Shown one piece after another: positions 10,878-22,193 of a stretch of 64,000 bases of DNA. The stretch is from assembly GCA_037954665.1 (NCBI GenBank), contig JBBMOL010000082.1, positions 124,001 to 188,000 on the forward strand. Direction: 5' to 3'. The notes under the pieces were generated by a model. That model did no database searches. It was not told the origin of the DNA and saw nothing but the letters and a program-made list of their open reading frames with translations. The translations under genes were made by a program, and so were the position numbers. Source of the stretch: Laguncularia racemosa. Lineage: Eukaryota > Streptophyta > Magnoliopsida > Myrtales > Combretaceae. Each line of letters begins with the position of its first letter. The first letter of the stretch is position 1.

Positions 10878-12418
10878 TGATAAGATCACATTATACTTAT
10901 ATTTTCTTTTGGACTTATATTAAATTTATTTTAATATTATAAGAAAATATAAAGAAATGATACTTAATGGTATTTATTGTGAAAATACAGGTTTTGAGGA
11001 CCCAAAAGTAAATTACAAGTTAATTGGAGGAGTTTTTCACAAAATTTAAGAAGTGAGCGAAGGATTGCACTGAAGGCCGCCGTCCTTGGGCCGGCCTACA
11101 TTCAAGGCCGCCGGCCTTGAGCCGGCCTTTAAACCGGCCTCAAAAAGAAGAAAAGCCGCCGGCCTTTAAACCGGCCTTGAGCCGGCCTTCATTACTCCCC
11201 GGATATCCATTGCAAGAATCTCTCCAAAATCATATCTTAATTAATTTGCTGACTCAAATCCTCATCAGATCCACCTCATCCCCCTCCTCTTTGGATCTAT
11301 AAATAGACCCCTTGTGTGAACCTTGGAAGCATCCCTTTTTGTTGGAGAATCCATCCTTTCTTTTGTTTAGAATTCTTTTTCTTCTTCTTTGTTCTAGCCT
11401 CATTAGAATTTCCTTAGGTACTTTAGATTTTTCCAAAGTTTAGTTTGAAGAAAGAATGTCATTTTGTTGAAGTTTGCTTTCAATTGAAGAATTCAAGGAG
11501 TCATTTTGGAAGATTGAAGCTCTTGAAGATTATAGCAATTGTTCCATTTACTTTATTTTCTTTTATGCCATTTATTAGTTTAATCTTGTTGTTTAATATG
11601 AATTCCATTGCATCTATTTATTTCAATTGTTTTTATGCAATTCATACTATAATGTTCTAAATCATCCTTGTGGGAAATTGGATGAAACCCTAGAATGTTA
11701 AAAGGATAATTGTAGCCATGTTATATGATTAGGAATTATTAGGATTATTCATGATTGCAATTCCTTTGATTTCAATTATAATTGGTCTTTCATTATAATT
11801 GTTAGAAATCCTTTTGATACGGGAGTTGATGAGGATTTGTTAGGAATTCTTAATTAGATTAATTGTCAATACGGGAGTTGCGATAATTGGTTTAATTAGA
11901 GTCTATGGAGGGCACAATGCAATGTTTCTTGTTAATTAATCACTAAGGGATTAGGGTTAATTGATTTAGGGCATTAGTTGTTTGTAGCATCGGGAGGTGT
12001 ATGAACATAATTTTGATTCCTTGGTTAATTGGAGACGCGGAAGCCGACTAATTAATTTAAGGTCAACATCCCTAAAAAGGATTTTCTAAACTCACTTGAA
12101 TAAACTTATAACCACAAGTTGATATAACATGGTAGCAATTAGATTAACAAATCTAGGGTGAATTCTAATTTCCCTTGTTCATAATTGATAGATTCTTCAT
12201 AAAATTTTCCTTGTTGCTTTAAGTTAAATTTTTAGATTAGACATTTCAAAACCCCTTTTTAATCACCTAGATATTGATAAGAATTGCCATAGATCTAGTA
12301 CTCTATTGGTTCCTCGAGGGATCGACAACCTTACTTTTCACCACTTTATTACTTGATACGACCAGTGCACTTGCTGCAATTTACGCTCCCATTTTATATA
12401 TACGTTCTAAGCGTATCA
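10878..12418 (+). repeat. TE-C 3' LTR
   Basis: The LTR is 1541 bp and nearly identical to 2579-4126. By eye the differences are about five substitutions, four single-base differences in G, C or T runs and one 11-bp repeat unit. TATA box at 11298-11305. The AAAGT duplication follows at 12419-12423. Confidence 0.95.
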
Positions 12419-12420
12419 AA

Positions 12421-13549
12421 AGTCCATGGCGTGTTTTAAAAGCGGTCTTCCATTCATCCCCTTCCCTCATCCGAATCTGGTGATATCCGCTTTTAAGATC
12501 AACTTTGGAGAAAATCTGTGAACCATACAGCTCATCCAACATATCATCAAGTCTAGGAATAGGATACCTGTATTTAATGGTGATTTTGTTGATGGCTCTG
12601 CTATCAATGCACATTCTCCAAGTTCCATCCTTCTTGGGAACAAGAAGGGCGGGAACAGCACATGGGCTGAGACTCTCTCTAACAAACCCTCGTTCCACCA
12701 ACTCATCTACCTGACGTTTCAATTCCTTAGCCTCCTCAGGATTCATGCGATATGCGGGTCGGTTTGGTAACACTGAACCGGGCATAAGATCAATGGCATG
12801 CTCTATCCCTCTCAAGGGTGGTAATCCTGCTGGCAAATCATCAGGAAAAATGTCAGTATACTCATTTAATACCTGAGAAACTGCTGGAGGTAGAGGCTGT
12901 GATTCCCGTAGCCCTAAGACAAATCTCAACTGAAGTAAGTATGTTGGAGCCTCCTCTGTGATTAATCTCTCCATCTCACCCTGTCCCATCAACAATACCT
13001 TTTTCCCCTCAAAAACATTATTTTGAAGTAAAACCTTCTTAGCCTCTGATGGTCGATTAATTTGTTGCTGGACATTATGGACCTCTGAAGGTGGCATAGG
13101 ATTCAAAATAATTCGCTTGCCGTCCTTTTGAAACATATATGTATTTCTGAAGCCATCATGTAAGACCCTCCTATCATATAACCAAGGTCTGCCAAGCAAA
13201 ATATGAGATGCACACATGGGCAAGATATCACACTCAATTTCATCACAATACTTTTCCCCTACATTGAAGGGTACCCTAGCTCTTTGGGTAACATACAAAC
13301 TCCCTTGTTCATTAAGTCAATGTAGTTTGTAAGGTTTAGGATGTGGAATAGTTGAAAGCTTTAGCTTCGATACCAACGATGCAGCTACTACATTAGTACA
13401 ACTACCACCATCTATTATTAGGACACAAAAATTTCCTTGTATCCTACAAAAGTGTGGAACAAATTTTCCCTTTGTTCTTCCTCCTTACTAGCAAGTGTAC
13501 TTAATGAACGTCGCAATACATTAGCATATTGAAGCATTTCACTAGACAT
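12421..13549 (-). pseudogene. TE-B protease and RT N-terminal part
   Basis: On the minus strand the frame starts at an ATG at 13549 (MSSEM) and runs straight into the protease (EEEQRENLFH, IIDGGSCTNVVAASLVSKL, HILLGRPWLYDRRVLHDGF). A frame change near 13430 and an in-frame stop near 13320 interrupt it. From 13298 the frame is open through a linker (TYLLQLRFVLGLRE, SQVLNEYTDIFPDDLP) into RT (ALLVPKKDGTWRMCIDSRA, DLKSGYHQIRM). It stops where TE-C is inserted. The start MSSEM is directly followed by sequence that in gag-bearing relatives lies at the end of gag, so gag appears to be deleted in frame. Confidence 0.86.
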
Positions 13550-14330
13550 TGTGAAATTTAACTCAATCAACACGTGTACAATATTCCCCACTCCTTTTAA
13601 GATCACAGTGCAATAGTTTTCAATTTCCACAAGTTCACTCCACGGCAACACACAAGTAACAACTACAATTAATATGTAACACTTCCACGACAACAACCAA
13701 GGGAATAATGAATACAAGTAATCTTCAACTTCCACGGAAAATAATGAAGACAAGAGATTAATAAGTAGCTTTCCCGAAATGAATTCTGAATCCCACTATA
13801 GGCAGCAACTTTCAATTTGAATTTCAAATAACTTCACTTATTGCAAGCCTTCCTCAATTGGTAACAATGAATTCAAATTCAAATAGCAATCATTAACTCC
13901 CATAACTTAATTGCATATGATTTGAATTCAAATAATTCCTTACTAACCAAACTTAATGTAATCTGCAAATTTAACTTCACAAATTCAGAATTACACAAGG
14001 GAATTCAAACAACAAACTTCACAACTCCACACGCCACAAGCTACTACACGGCAACAATTGGTAAGTTTCACAATTTCAAAACAATTTGCTAAAGTAACTT
14101 CACTTTGTACTTCTTCCTTCCACGTGAATTAGTGTCCACAAAGTGATATAATAACCTTCCCAAATCAACTCCAACAATCAGCAAATCAAATCCCAATCCA
14201 AAGCAATTTCGCAATCTCAAACTACAACAACAACAACAACTACACAATTGCGTTTTTTCCACTTGATCAACCCTAATTGTTGATCACTTCCACGAAATTG
14301 AATACAACCAATTCCCTTCTCTCAACAAGA
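13550..14330 (-). other. TE-B 5' leader
   Basis: About 0.78 kb between PBS and the first coding ATG. It has no open frame resembling gag and no zinc knuckle. It contains repeated AAC triplets near 14222-14240 and stretches such as AATTCAAATTC, resembling the leaders of TE-E, H and I. Confidence 0.65.
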
Positions 14331-14342
14331 GCTCTGATACCA
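14331..14342 (-). other. TE-B primer-binding site
   Basis: The minus strand reads TGGTATCAGAGC, the standard initiator-Met tRNA-type PBS, six bases from the LTR end. Confidence 0.85.
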
Positions 14343-14348
14343 AAAAGA

Positions 14349-15369
14349 TGATGTGCCTAATCACACTTTAAAACACATCCAAAAGACTTAAGAAAAGATA
14401 TCTCAAGTCTAGGCAAAATCGGATCCCAAAATGGCACTTTTCAAATGAACCCTAATGTTGAAATGATGAAATTCAATTCTACTAATGATATAATCTGAAT
14501 ACCACAATGGAAATGGTTTCTAATAACACTCTAATATCATATAATCCACACAAATGAAGCCTCAATTTGACAAAGAAAACCGTAAAGTAAGATTCCTTTT
14601 CCAAATGGTGAAATTCACGTTTTCAAGGAAACTTTTCAATGATGATCCAAATCAAATGATAAGTACTTCAAATAATCACAAGAATTCGTGTACAATAAGA
14701 TGTAAATCTGACCAAGAACTATCTCTAATCAACCCTAGATACAACACACTAGAGAAGAAAAGAAATCACAACAAAAAGAAATTGATATAACTCACAATTT
14801 CAAGATGTTGCACTCGCCACAATTTCAAGTCTTGGAATTGAAATTGATAAGAGTTGGAACCAAGGTATGAACCCTAATTCACACGTGAAAAGAGGTGTAT
14901 GTTCTGCAAAAAAAAAGCTCTCTAAACCCTCTCTTAAGCAAGTATTTATACTTGCTTCTTTTAGGGTTAAAAAAGTGCTCAAAATTACAAGTTTGCCACT
15001 TTTAAGATGGCTAACCCTAAATGAAAGTTACATGGAAATAAAAGTGTCCCAAAACCAAAATACAACCAAAATAGTTCATAAAAAGAGTAAATATATAAAG
15101 AAATGGTCCTTCAAGATGCCGGTCTTCAAGAAGCTTTTGAATCAGTTTCAGTTGACAACCCTGATTCACTCAGTAATAAGGGTGTTTTTGCATCCTGTAA
15201 GATTGACAAATGAACCTGCTGAAATGCATCAAAATTATAGTACAAAGATGTAGAAAGTGAGTTAGACTTCTCAAGGTTAGGTTTCTCTAGAAAAACCCTC
15301 ATAACTAGATTTTGGAGACCCTTAGCTCGGGCTCTGGTGATAGGTCCTGGAAAAGTCTGATTCCTATCA
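14349..15369 (-). repeat. TE-B 5' LTR
   Basis: The LTR is 1021 bp; on the minus strand it begins TGATAGGAATC at 15369 and ends GGCACATCA at 14349. Positions 14978-15369 match the start of the window. A minus-strand TATAAATA lies at 14943-14950. The hairpin motif GCCAC-N7-GTGGC is present at about 14995 with one mismatch in one arm. Confidence 0.9.
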
Positions 15370-15640
15370 CAATGCCTCTCATTAGTAGTAATTTCTTAGG
15401 TAATTGCTTAAGGAATATATCCATGTACTTGTCTAGCACCTGGTTCACAATAGGAGACAACTATTATTGCCCATCAAACACTAACACATACTTCATTTGC
15501 AATAAATACACTAGCCTCTCTTCCTAAATTGCCTCTTCTAGTTCTTTCTGCCCTATAAATAAGGTCTTCTTTTTGGTGGTTTTATTGATCTATCTCTATG
15601 CCTCTTGTACTTCAAATGGTGACATGGGATTCAAAACAAT
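15370..15640 (-). pseudogene. TE-A pre-RT linker fragment
   Basis: On the minus strand this stretch reads as the region before RT: VYLLQMKYVLVFDG, then IVNQVLDKYMDIFLKQLP and LLLMRGI. These align with YLLQLRFVLGLRE, SQVLNEYTDIFPDDLP and LPPLRGI of TE-B. Two adjacent stops interrupt it. It ends at the point where TE-B was inserted. This shows that TE-A, unlike the gag-PR elements in this window, once continued into polymerase. Confidence 0.7.
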
Positions 15641-16000
15641 TTGCTTACCATCCTTCTAGAACACATAAGTGTTCCTAAACCCATTATGTAATACCCTCAT
15701 ATCATATAACCACGACTTGCCAAATACTATGTGTGATGCATACATAGGAAGAATATCACAAACAATCTCATAATGGTATCTCTCCCCTATGTTAAATGGA
15801 ACTTTAGCCCTTTGAGTAACAAGTAGACTACCTTATTCACTCAACCAGTGCAGCTTATATGGCTAAGGGTATGGAGTAGTAGCTAGTTTCAATTTATTAA
15901 CTAATGAAGCAACCACTACATTAGTGTAACTACCACCATCAATAATAAGAGCACCAACGTTACCTTGGACCCTACAGGAGATATGGAATAGGTTCTCCCT
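15641..16000 (-). pseudogene. TE-A protease remnant
   Basis: Aspartic protease of the same family as in TE-B, seen in the minus-strand translation: QGNVGALIIDGGSYTNVV-like, then the LGK region corresponding to ILLGRPW, and GFRNTYVF-like sequence near 15660. The plus-strand blocks ACCACCATCAATAATAAGAG and ATGTAATACCCTCATATCAT match those in TE-G, H and J. Several substitutions and stops make it non-functional. Confidence 0.72.
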
Positions 16001-17359
16001 CTATTCTTCTTCATTAGTAGGAAAAGTAGTCATCACCATATGTAAAACATTGATAGCTAAATATTGATCATCCACTTTATCTCCATGCAACGCAACATCT
16101 GCATCCCCATAATATTCATCTAACACCGTTGACAAATTTATTGGCTCATCCAACTGTTCCTTATCATCCTCACTCTCCACCTCCATAGTAGTCATCACCC
16201 TTTGGTTTGGATACTGAGCAGCCATATGTCCAAAACCCAAATGCTTGAAGCATTTGATTTGACTAGTTTTTCCTCCTGATGACCTAGTTATTATTTGCTT
16301 ATTTTTAGCTCCAACATCTGCCTTCCCTTTTTTAAAAAACTTTTTCTCCCCTTTAATGTCAGTAATAGCTGCATTCTTTTCCACATTCTTACCATATCCC
16401 CTTTATTAACATTCTTAATGTCTGAACCATACAATTTATTAGAGGATCCATACATGTTACCCGTCATTCTATAAAGATTAGAATGCCTCTATCCTTAACT
16501 TTCAAAGCCAATTGGATGGCCTCAGCAAGGGTGTCATGTTGCTATAGCTCCACAATATAAGCAATCTCATATTTTAAGCCCGACACAAATTGTGCCATCG
16601 TCTGTTCAAGAGGCTCAACAGCTTTACATTGAATCATCAATGTTTTAAATTCTTGGATATATTCGTCTACGGTTTTGCTTCCCTACCTTAATGTTTGGAG
16701 ACGCATGAATGGCTCATGCCTATAATGCATTAGGATAAAGCTCTTCCTCATAATTCGCTTCATCTCCTGCTAAGTACAGATCACAACATCACCATCTCTC
16801 CTTTTACTAGCCACAATGTTTTTCCACCATAAGACAGCATACCTTATAAACTCTACTACTGCCAGACGTACTCGCGTATTGTCATTAATCTCATAACATT
16901 CAAAAAGCCCTTCCACCTTATCCTCTCAATTAAGATAATCCTTAGTAGACCCTCTTCCAACAAATGAAGGCATCTGTAGTTTCAAATACTCTAAACTCCT
17001 AGATGGCCTAAACTCACGGTTATGATAGAATTCATCTTCAAAGTTATCATCTCTTCCTTCTGGGTAGGCATGGTAATTTCCTCCAAATCACCTTCCCCTA
17101 TTACCTCCTAATGGTCCTTCCCTATAAGCATCATTAATGACTACCTGAGGTGGGGATGTTGGCGGATTTGCCATTAGTTGTTGTGGAAGTGTTATCTGAT
17201 CCACCTGTATGACTAGATTAGCAACAATGGTGGTTAGATCCTATAATTTCTCTTCTAAGTTTCTTCTATCACCAGTGGCACGAAGTCCTTAGCCTCCTCC
17301 TCTAACTTGACTATTAGCTTCATCCCCAATTCCTCCATTTACACTATCATTTGACACAA
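16001..17359 (-). pseudogene. TE-A gag with altered zinc knuckle
   Basis: Gag of the window's gypsy clan. On the minus strand it starts near 17359 with VSNDSVNGGIGDEANSQV, where the ATG of other copies has become GTG. The capsid part follows (LEYLKLQMPSFVGRGS, EDKVEGLFECYEINDNTRV, VLWWKNIVASKRRDGD). A C-terminal frame (16384-16001) is open and contains the zinc knuckle in the form CFKHLGFGHMAAQYPN. Compared with the usual C-x2-C-x4-H-x4-C, the second Cys is His and the last Cys is Tyr, so metal binding should be lost. Many stops occur in the capsid part. Confidence 0.8.
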
Positions 17360-17943
17360 ATGTTGAATTGTAGTCTTAACACAAATGCCCTAAATCACGA
17401 CACACACACCACAACATAACCTAATATCAACCTTCATTCAATTCCTAAATTACAATTATGCAATTCACAACATAAACCCAAATCTCAACCCCTATTCAAT
17501 TCCAATCCCAATCACGTAAATCACAACATAAACCCAAATCTCAACCTTTACTCAATTTCAATCCATAATCATGTGAATCATAATACAAACCCAAATTTCA
17601 ACCCTTGCTCAATTCCCAAATCACAATTACACAACCACAACACACATACTTTAATTTCAATTTCGATTAATTCCAATTCACAACAAGTAATCCACAGCAC
17701 AACCTTAGTCCCAATTCCACAAGCATGTAACCATGACACAACAATGCGTAACCCACAGTATAAAACCAAATTTTAACCTTTATTCAATTCCAATTCACAA
17801 CAATCAATCAACCCATGGCACAAATCATGCACTAACCTAATTTCAATTCATAATCAAGTAATCCATGGTACACTCATGGCACAAACCCTAATTTTCAATC
17901 CTTGATCAAGGAACCCACATTACAAGCCCTTCTCTTAATCATA
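17360..17943 (-). other. TE-A 5' leader
   Basis: About 0.58 kb between gag start and PBS. It is a repetitive, AC-rich sequence on the plus strand with blocks like AACCCAAATCTCAACC repeated several times between 17465 and 17600. No coding sequence is recognised. Confidence 0.6.
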
Positions 17944-17955
17944 GCTTTGATACTA
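17944..17955 (-). other. TE-A primer-binding site
   Basis: The minus strand reads TAGTATCAAAGC, a two-mismatch form of the Met-type TGGTATCAGAGC, five bases from the LTR end at 17961. Confidence 0.65.
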
Positions 17956-17960
17956 AATTA

Positions 17961-18603
17961 TGATATGTCAAGATACAAGAAGGAATTAAAAAATATATAA
18001 AAATTCTAAAGATAAATTGCAATATCCCCAAATCAAATAACTTAGACTCCACGCCATAAGCACCCAATTCTCTTAATAGATATAACGCACTAGTAAAGGA
18101 TGGATCAAGCTTGGTTTTGTTGATATAACACCCAACAATTCCTAGCTTTAACTTGCCACAATCAATAAGGATTGATAAGAGTTGTTCTAAAAATGAGAGA
18201 AGGCTCCCTCTTGTATTTTATTTTCCATAAAAATGAAAGTGTCCTTTTATGTTCTATTAACAAAGTATTTATAGTAGCCTTCTAAAGAAACAAACATAAA
18301 CTAAAAAATAAAAGGAAAACACAAAGTAAGCTAACCAAAACAAGTTGTAAGCCATCGGCTAAAATGGACTACACTACCGATTCAAGGTAAGCCGCTCTCC
18401 TTTAGTTTACTAGATTGTTATCCCAAAGTACTGACAAATGTACCTGATTGAATGTAAAACAATCATGTAAAAGGAATGAAGATAGTATATGATTTTCTTT
18501 GGGTTCCATCTGATCAAGTACAACTCGCAATGATAGGTTTTATAGTCTTTTAGTTCTAGCTCAAGTAAGTGGTCTTGTAATTGAAAAGGATTGATTCCCA
18601 TCA
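17961..18603 (-). repeat. TE-A 5' LTR
   Basis: About 643 bp with TG (17961) and CA (18603) ends. The order PBS-LTR supports the boundary, although the second LTR copy is outside the window. It holds a minus-strand TATA-like motif near 18266-18273 and a short stretch with CCATCGGCT and AAGCCGCT near 18350-18400. Confidence 0.72.
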
Positions 18604-19896
18604 CAATATATTGGTTGCCATGACTTCCAAGGCAATTTTGCAACATAATATTAACTTTGCTCAAAACTTTTGAGAATAGAACCCTTAAAGAAATTATGAA
18701 TCCGTTGGGGGAAAAAACTTCAAATACTTATCTTCCCACTTTATTCCATTTTTCTAAAGATAAATATATAATTTAATATTAGGCTTGAACTTCTTCTTTT
18801 TTTCTTTAGTATGTCAAGGTCAATAGCATGTTACATAACTTTTGAAGCTCGAAAAAGGGTAGGTTGCCTAAAATTTTTCATATGCATTATTTAATTATGC
18901 TTTGCAACAACTGTCATTTCTTTTTATCCTTCTACATTATCACCTAATTTGCATCTCTTTTTAGATTGATGTTGGTTTTGACATTTAGATGAGACATTGG
19001 TGAAGTTGAGTTGGTTAATCAAATTCTACATGTTTAGAGTATTAAGTAACTAGCAGATAGATAAAATTAAAATGCCATAGATGCAATTTTTCTATTTTCA
19101 CATCCAATTTTGCTACAAATGTGACATTTTTCCTTTGTTTGGTTTGAATAGGACTATGGTGACATATTACCTATTTATCATTTTTTTTCTTTTTTCTTTT
19201 TCCACGTTTTCTTGATAGGGTAATTGTTCTCTTTTCGTTCTTTAACCTTGTTTTGAATCATAGGAAAGAGATTTTATGCATTTATTTATTTTTAATTGTC
19301 TTATGCATTGAATAAGATGCATTAGATTGACACCCAACATTTTTTATTTGTTTGCCTAACTAATTTTGATGTTGAGCTATTGTTGTTAGCCCCAATGATT
19401 CTCTAGGTAGCAAGTTCATGGCCAAAAGAGCAAATTGAAGCCCCTGATGGATTTTAACATCTTTTTGCACACTTACTACTTACACTTGTGTTGACACGTT
19501 TCAATGAGAAAAATTAGGCTAAATTGCAGCATTAGTTTAATACATAATTGGAAATTATACTATTTAGAGCAAGATTATTGGATAGAGATTGTTTAATTCC
19601 TACTTACTAACTTGTAATATTTGTTAAAGATCTGTTGTTGTTGTGTTGGATTTCTAAGGGTGCTTAGATCTCCTGCAAAAGAGAAGGAAATCAAACTATA
19701 GGGGATGTTGGAGGTTACACCAACGTCATAAGTGGTTGATAATGTGCAATAGGGATAGTGAAGAGTAAAAAAGTCCTTTACCCGGTAGCCCCAAATCCTT
19801 ATTTATGGGGATTCAAGGTGATCCTCATATGAAAAGTGAATTATTGCCTAAGATCCTCTTTAGATATTACGGAGGGTATATCTTTGAATAACTCAT
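18604..19896. other. Unassigned sequence ending in a gag remnant
   Basis: Most of this stretch is AT-rich and shows no recognisable gene or repeat. The last bases, 19840-19896, read on the minus strand as NELFK and following bases. They look like the continuation of the Tat/Ogre-like gag remnant found at 34872-35200, which ends in KKNNE. The two parts are separated by TE-D and the CTCAT duplication. Confidence 0.45.
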
Positions 19897-21004
19897 TTCC
19901 TTATCTATATCATGCCTTCATACTTATCCATTTTAAAGATGTATACATCCGAATCCAACTAAAAGTTTGAACATGTGGATTGAATCTAGGTACTTCTATG
20001 TTGAAGTGGTTTTGAACAGGTCAACCTAGGCATGTGGACCCTGGACGAAAGTTAAAATGGACTAAGATGGGCCTTGGGGTCTATGCCCAAAAAAGCTCTA
20101 TCTATAAACCTCGTAAAATTCCAAAATTTGGTAGAAATTGCTGGGAGAAATTTTGGAGACATTTTTAAGAATCAATAGTATATTTAACCCTATACTTAAA
20201 GACTAAGTTTAATAACCCTAAAATATTATACAAAAATCATAAACCGATCCCTAAAATATAAAATAATATGCCAAGCCTTAAAAAAAATAAATCTAAATCT
20301 TAAAATAGAAATTTAGAAACCTATATGGACCCATAAACCCAAATAAAAAATTCAAACCCTAATTTAAATAGCAAGCCCTAAAAATGATAAATTAAACTCC
20401 AAACTTGAACCCAAACCTAAAATAATAATAATAAATTGAAAACCCTAAACTAAATAACAAACTTAAGGTCATAAATAGGAACTGTTGATCTCAAGCTCGA
20501 AAAACCTAAAATTCAACCTAAATGAAACCAAAACCAAAATCTAAATGATGATAAAAAGACCTAATAATTTAATTAAAACTAACCTCATTAATTATTCAAA
20601 TTAAGCAAAGCAAGACATGGAAAAATAATCCCTAAAACAACGCTACTGGTGGCATGATGAAAGAACGACAAAAAAGACAAATTACACCTACCTAATGTTA
20701 AACTAAAGGCTTAATTGACTTTTGAAAAATCCCTTAACTAAATCCTATTTATTCCTCATTCATTTATAAGAAAACGAGTTAGATAAACTAGCCCATTCCT
20801 TCCCTTTTTCATGTTACCCAAGTAGAGGACTAGAACAAGTACACAACTTGGTTCCAATCATTACAAGTACATTTAGGGATTTAGCAAATGACATAAGATA
20901 GCCTAAAATTCTAGTATAAGTAACCCCATTTGCAGATGAAGCATGGTGATTTGACTAGCTCATCCTTTTACCCAAGACACAAAGATATTACTCAACAAAC
21001 ACAT

Positions 21005-22193
21005 TGATGTGCTCAAAACCAAGATTAAGCACATGCAAAACCAATTCGAAAGATAATTAGACAATGTCAAACAAACTAGTTCAACAATTGCACAATTCCT
21101 CAATATTTATGAACCAATTCCCACAACAAGGATGTGACCAAGAATGAATCCAAGTATGATGATGCTCTGATCCAAATTATGATGTGCCTAAAAGGGATTT
21201 AAGCACAATCAAATGGAATAAAAATTCAACCCTAAAAGCAATCCCTAATTCCGAATCAACAATTGGAGAATTGTGTGAATTCTAAAGATATAAATGGATC
21301 CGGAATCAATAAAAAATGAACAATCCTCAATATATATACTAATCAAACTTGAATCAACACGTGAATATCAAGATTGAGAAGCAATAAAACCATGATTTCC
21401 TCTTAAGAAAAATGCATTCCACGTAAAACAATGATAGGTAAGTGTTGATGAATAACACTATGAAAAGTAATCCAACACACTCGATTTATCTCACAATGAT
21501 TGTGAAGCAAATTTGACCAAGAACTATCTCAATTCACCCATAGATATTACGCAATAGAGAAGAAAAGAAATCACAACAAAATGAAATTGATATTACTCAC
21601 AATTTCAATGTGTTGCACTCGCCACAATTTCAACTCTTGGGATTGAAATTGATAAGAGTCTAATGACAATTAGGAGAACCCTAATCCTCACGCAAAAATG
21701 TATACTCAAATATGAAAAATGGCCTCCTCAATCCTTACTTTAGGCAAGTATTTATATTTGCTCCCTTTAGGGTTACAAAATGCACAAAATTACAACTATG
21801 CCACTTTTAAGGTAGCTGGTCCTAAAAACAATTACAAGCAAATGAAAGTGTCCCAAAAGAAAGATTACAACATAAATAGTTCAAAGAAATAATTATAAAT
21901 AAAAATAGTCTTCATCATGCTAGCTCTTCCATAGGATTCATCGGCTCAACTTATTGCCGGTTTAGGTCGGTCCATGGATAACCCAAAAGCTGAATTTTAG
22001 TGAGTTTGTCCATCGCCCTGTAAAATATGATAAGTGTGCTTGTTGGCATATATAATACATGAATAAGATAAAAGAGGTTAGTAAACGAATAATTCCAGGG
22101 TCGATTTGCTCAAAATGGGCCCTCATCGCCAAGATTCAAAATCCTTTAGTTCTTGCCCTAATGATAGGTCTTGTCAGATTTTGATTCCTATCA
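21005..22193 (-). repeat. TE-E 3' LTR with U5 extension
   Basis: 1189 bp. On the minus strand it starts TGATAGG at 22193 and ends at 21005. Bases 21005-21179 are the extension: it contains its own LTR-like end (TGATGTGCC at 21180 marks the older border) and a decayed PBS GCTCTGATCCA at 21164-21174. The CACAT duplication lies outside the extension, so the extension was part of the integrating LTR. Confidence 0.88.

Larger units (their letters stand above)
2579..12418 (+). mobile_element. TE-C: Athila-type Ty3/gypsy retrotransposon
   Basis: A complete element with LTRs at 2579-4126 and 10878-12418, both TG...CA, and a perfect 5-bp duplication AAAGT (2574-2578 and 12419-12423). The PBS directly after the 5' LTR (TGGCGCCGTTGCCGGGGA) is the tRNA-Asp-like type of Athila and Tat elements, and the gag sequence is Athila-like. 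By eye the LTRs differ by about five substitutions, four single-base homopolymer indels and one 11-bp repeat unit, so the insertion is recent. The gag-pol frame is nevertheless broken by several small indels, and no env-like frame is seen. Confidence 0.95.
1..15369 (-). mobile_element. TE-B: gag-less Ty3/gypsy element with polymerase
   Basis: Read on the minus strand, the order is 5' LTR (15369 to 14349), PBS, leader, protease, reverse transcriptase, RNase H, integrase, PPT and 3' LTR (391 to beyond the window start). The two LTR copies match closely over the visible 391 bases. TE-C (2579-12418) is inserted in the reverse transcriptase. Only about 0.8 kb lies between the PBS and the protease, so there is no room for gag and no zinc knuckle is seen. 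The right flank CAATG (15370-15374) should be its target duplication, but the left copy is outside the window. TE-B itself sits inside TE-A. Lineage within Ty3/gypsy is not resolved. Confidence 0.88.
15370..18603 (-). mobile_element. TE-A: Ty3/gypsy element, 5' part
   Basis: Minus-strand element with a 5' LTR (18603 to 17961), PBS, leader, gag with a zinc knuckle, protease, and the segment just before reverse transcriptase. It stops abruptly at 15370, where TE-B was inserted; the rest must lie beyond the window start on the far side of TE-B. It is the oldest layer of this nest. The flank after 18603 is CAATA, but the matching left flank is out of view. Confidence 0.75.

Noticed and set aside
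14331..14342. The TGGTATCAGAGC motifs as parts of tRNA genes.
   Set aside because: Only about 12 bases match and each lies 5-6 bases from an LTR end; no cloverleaf is present.
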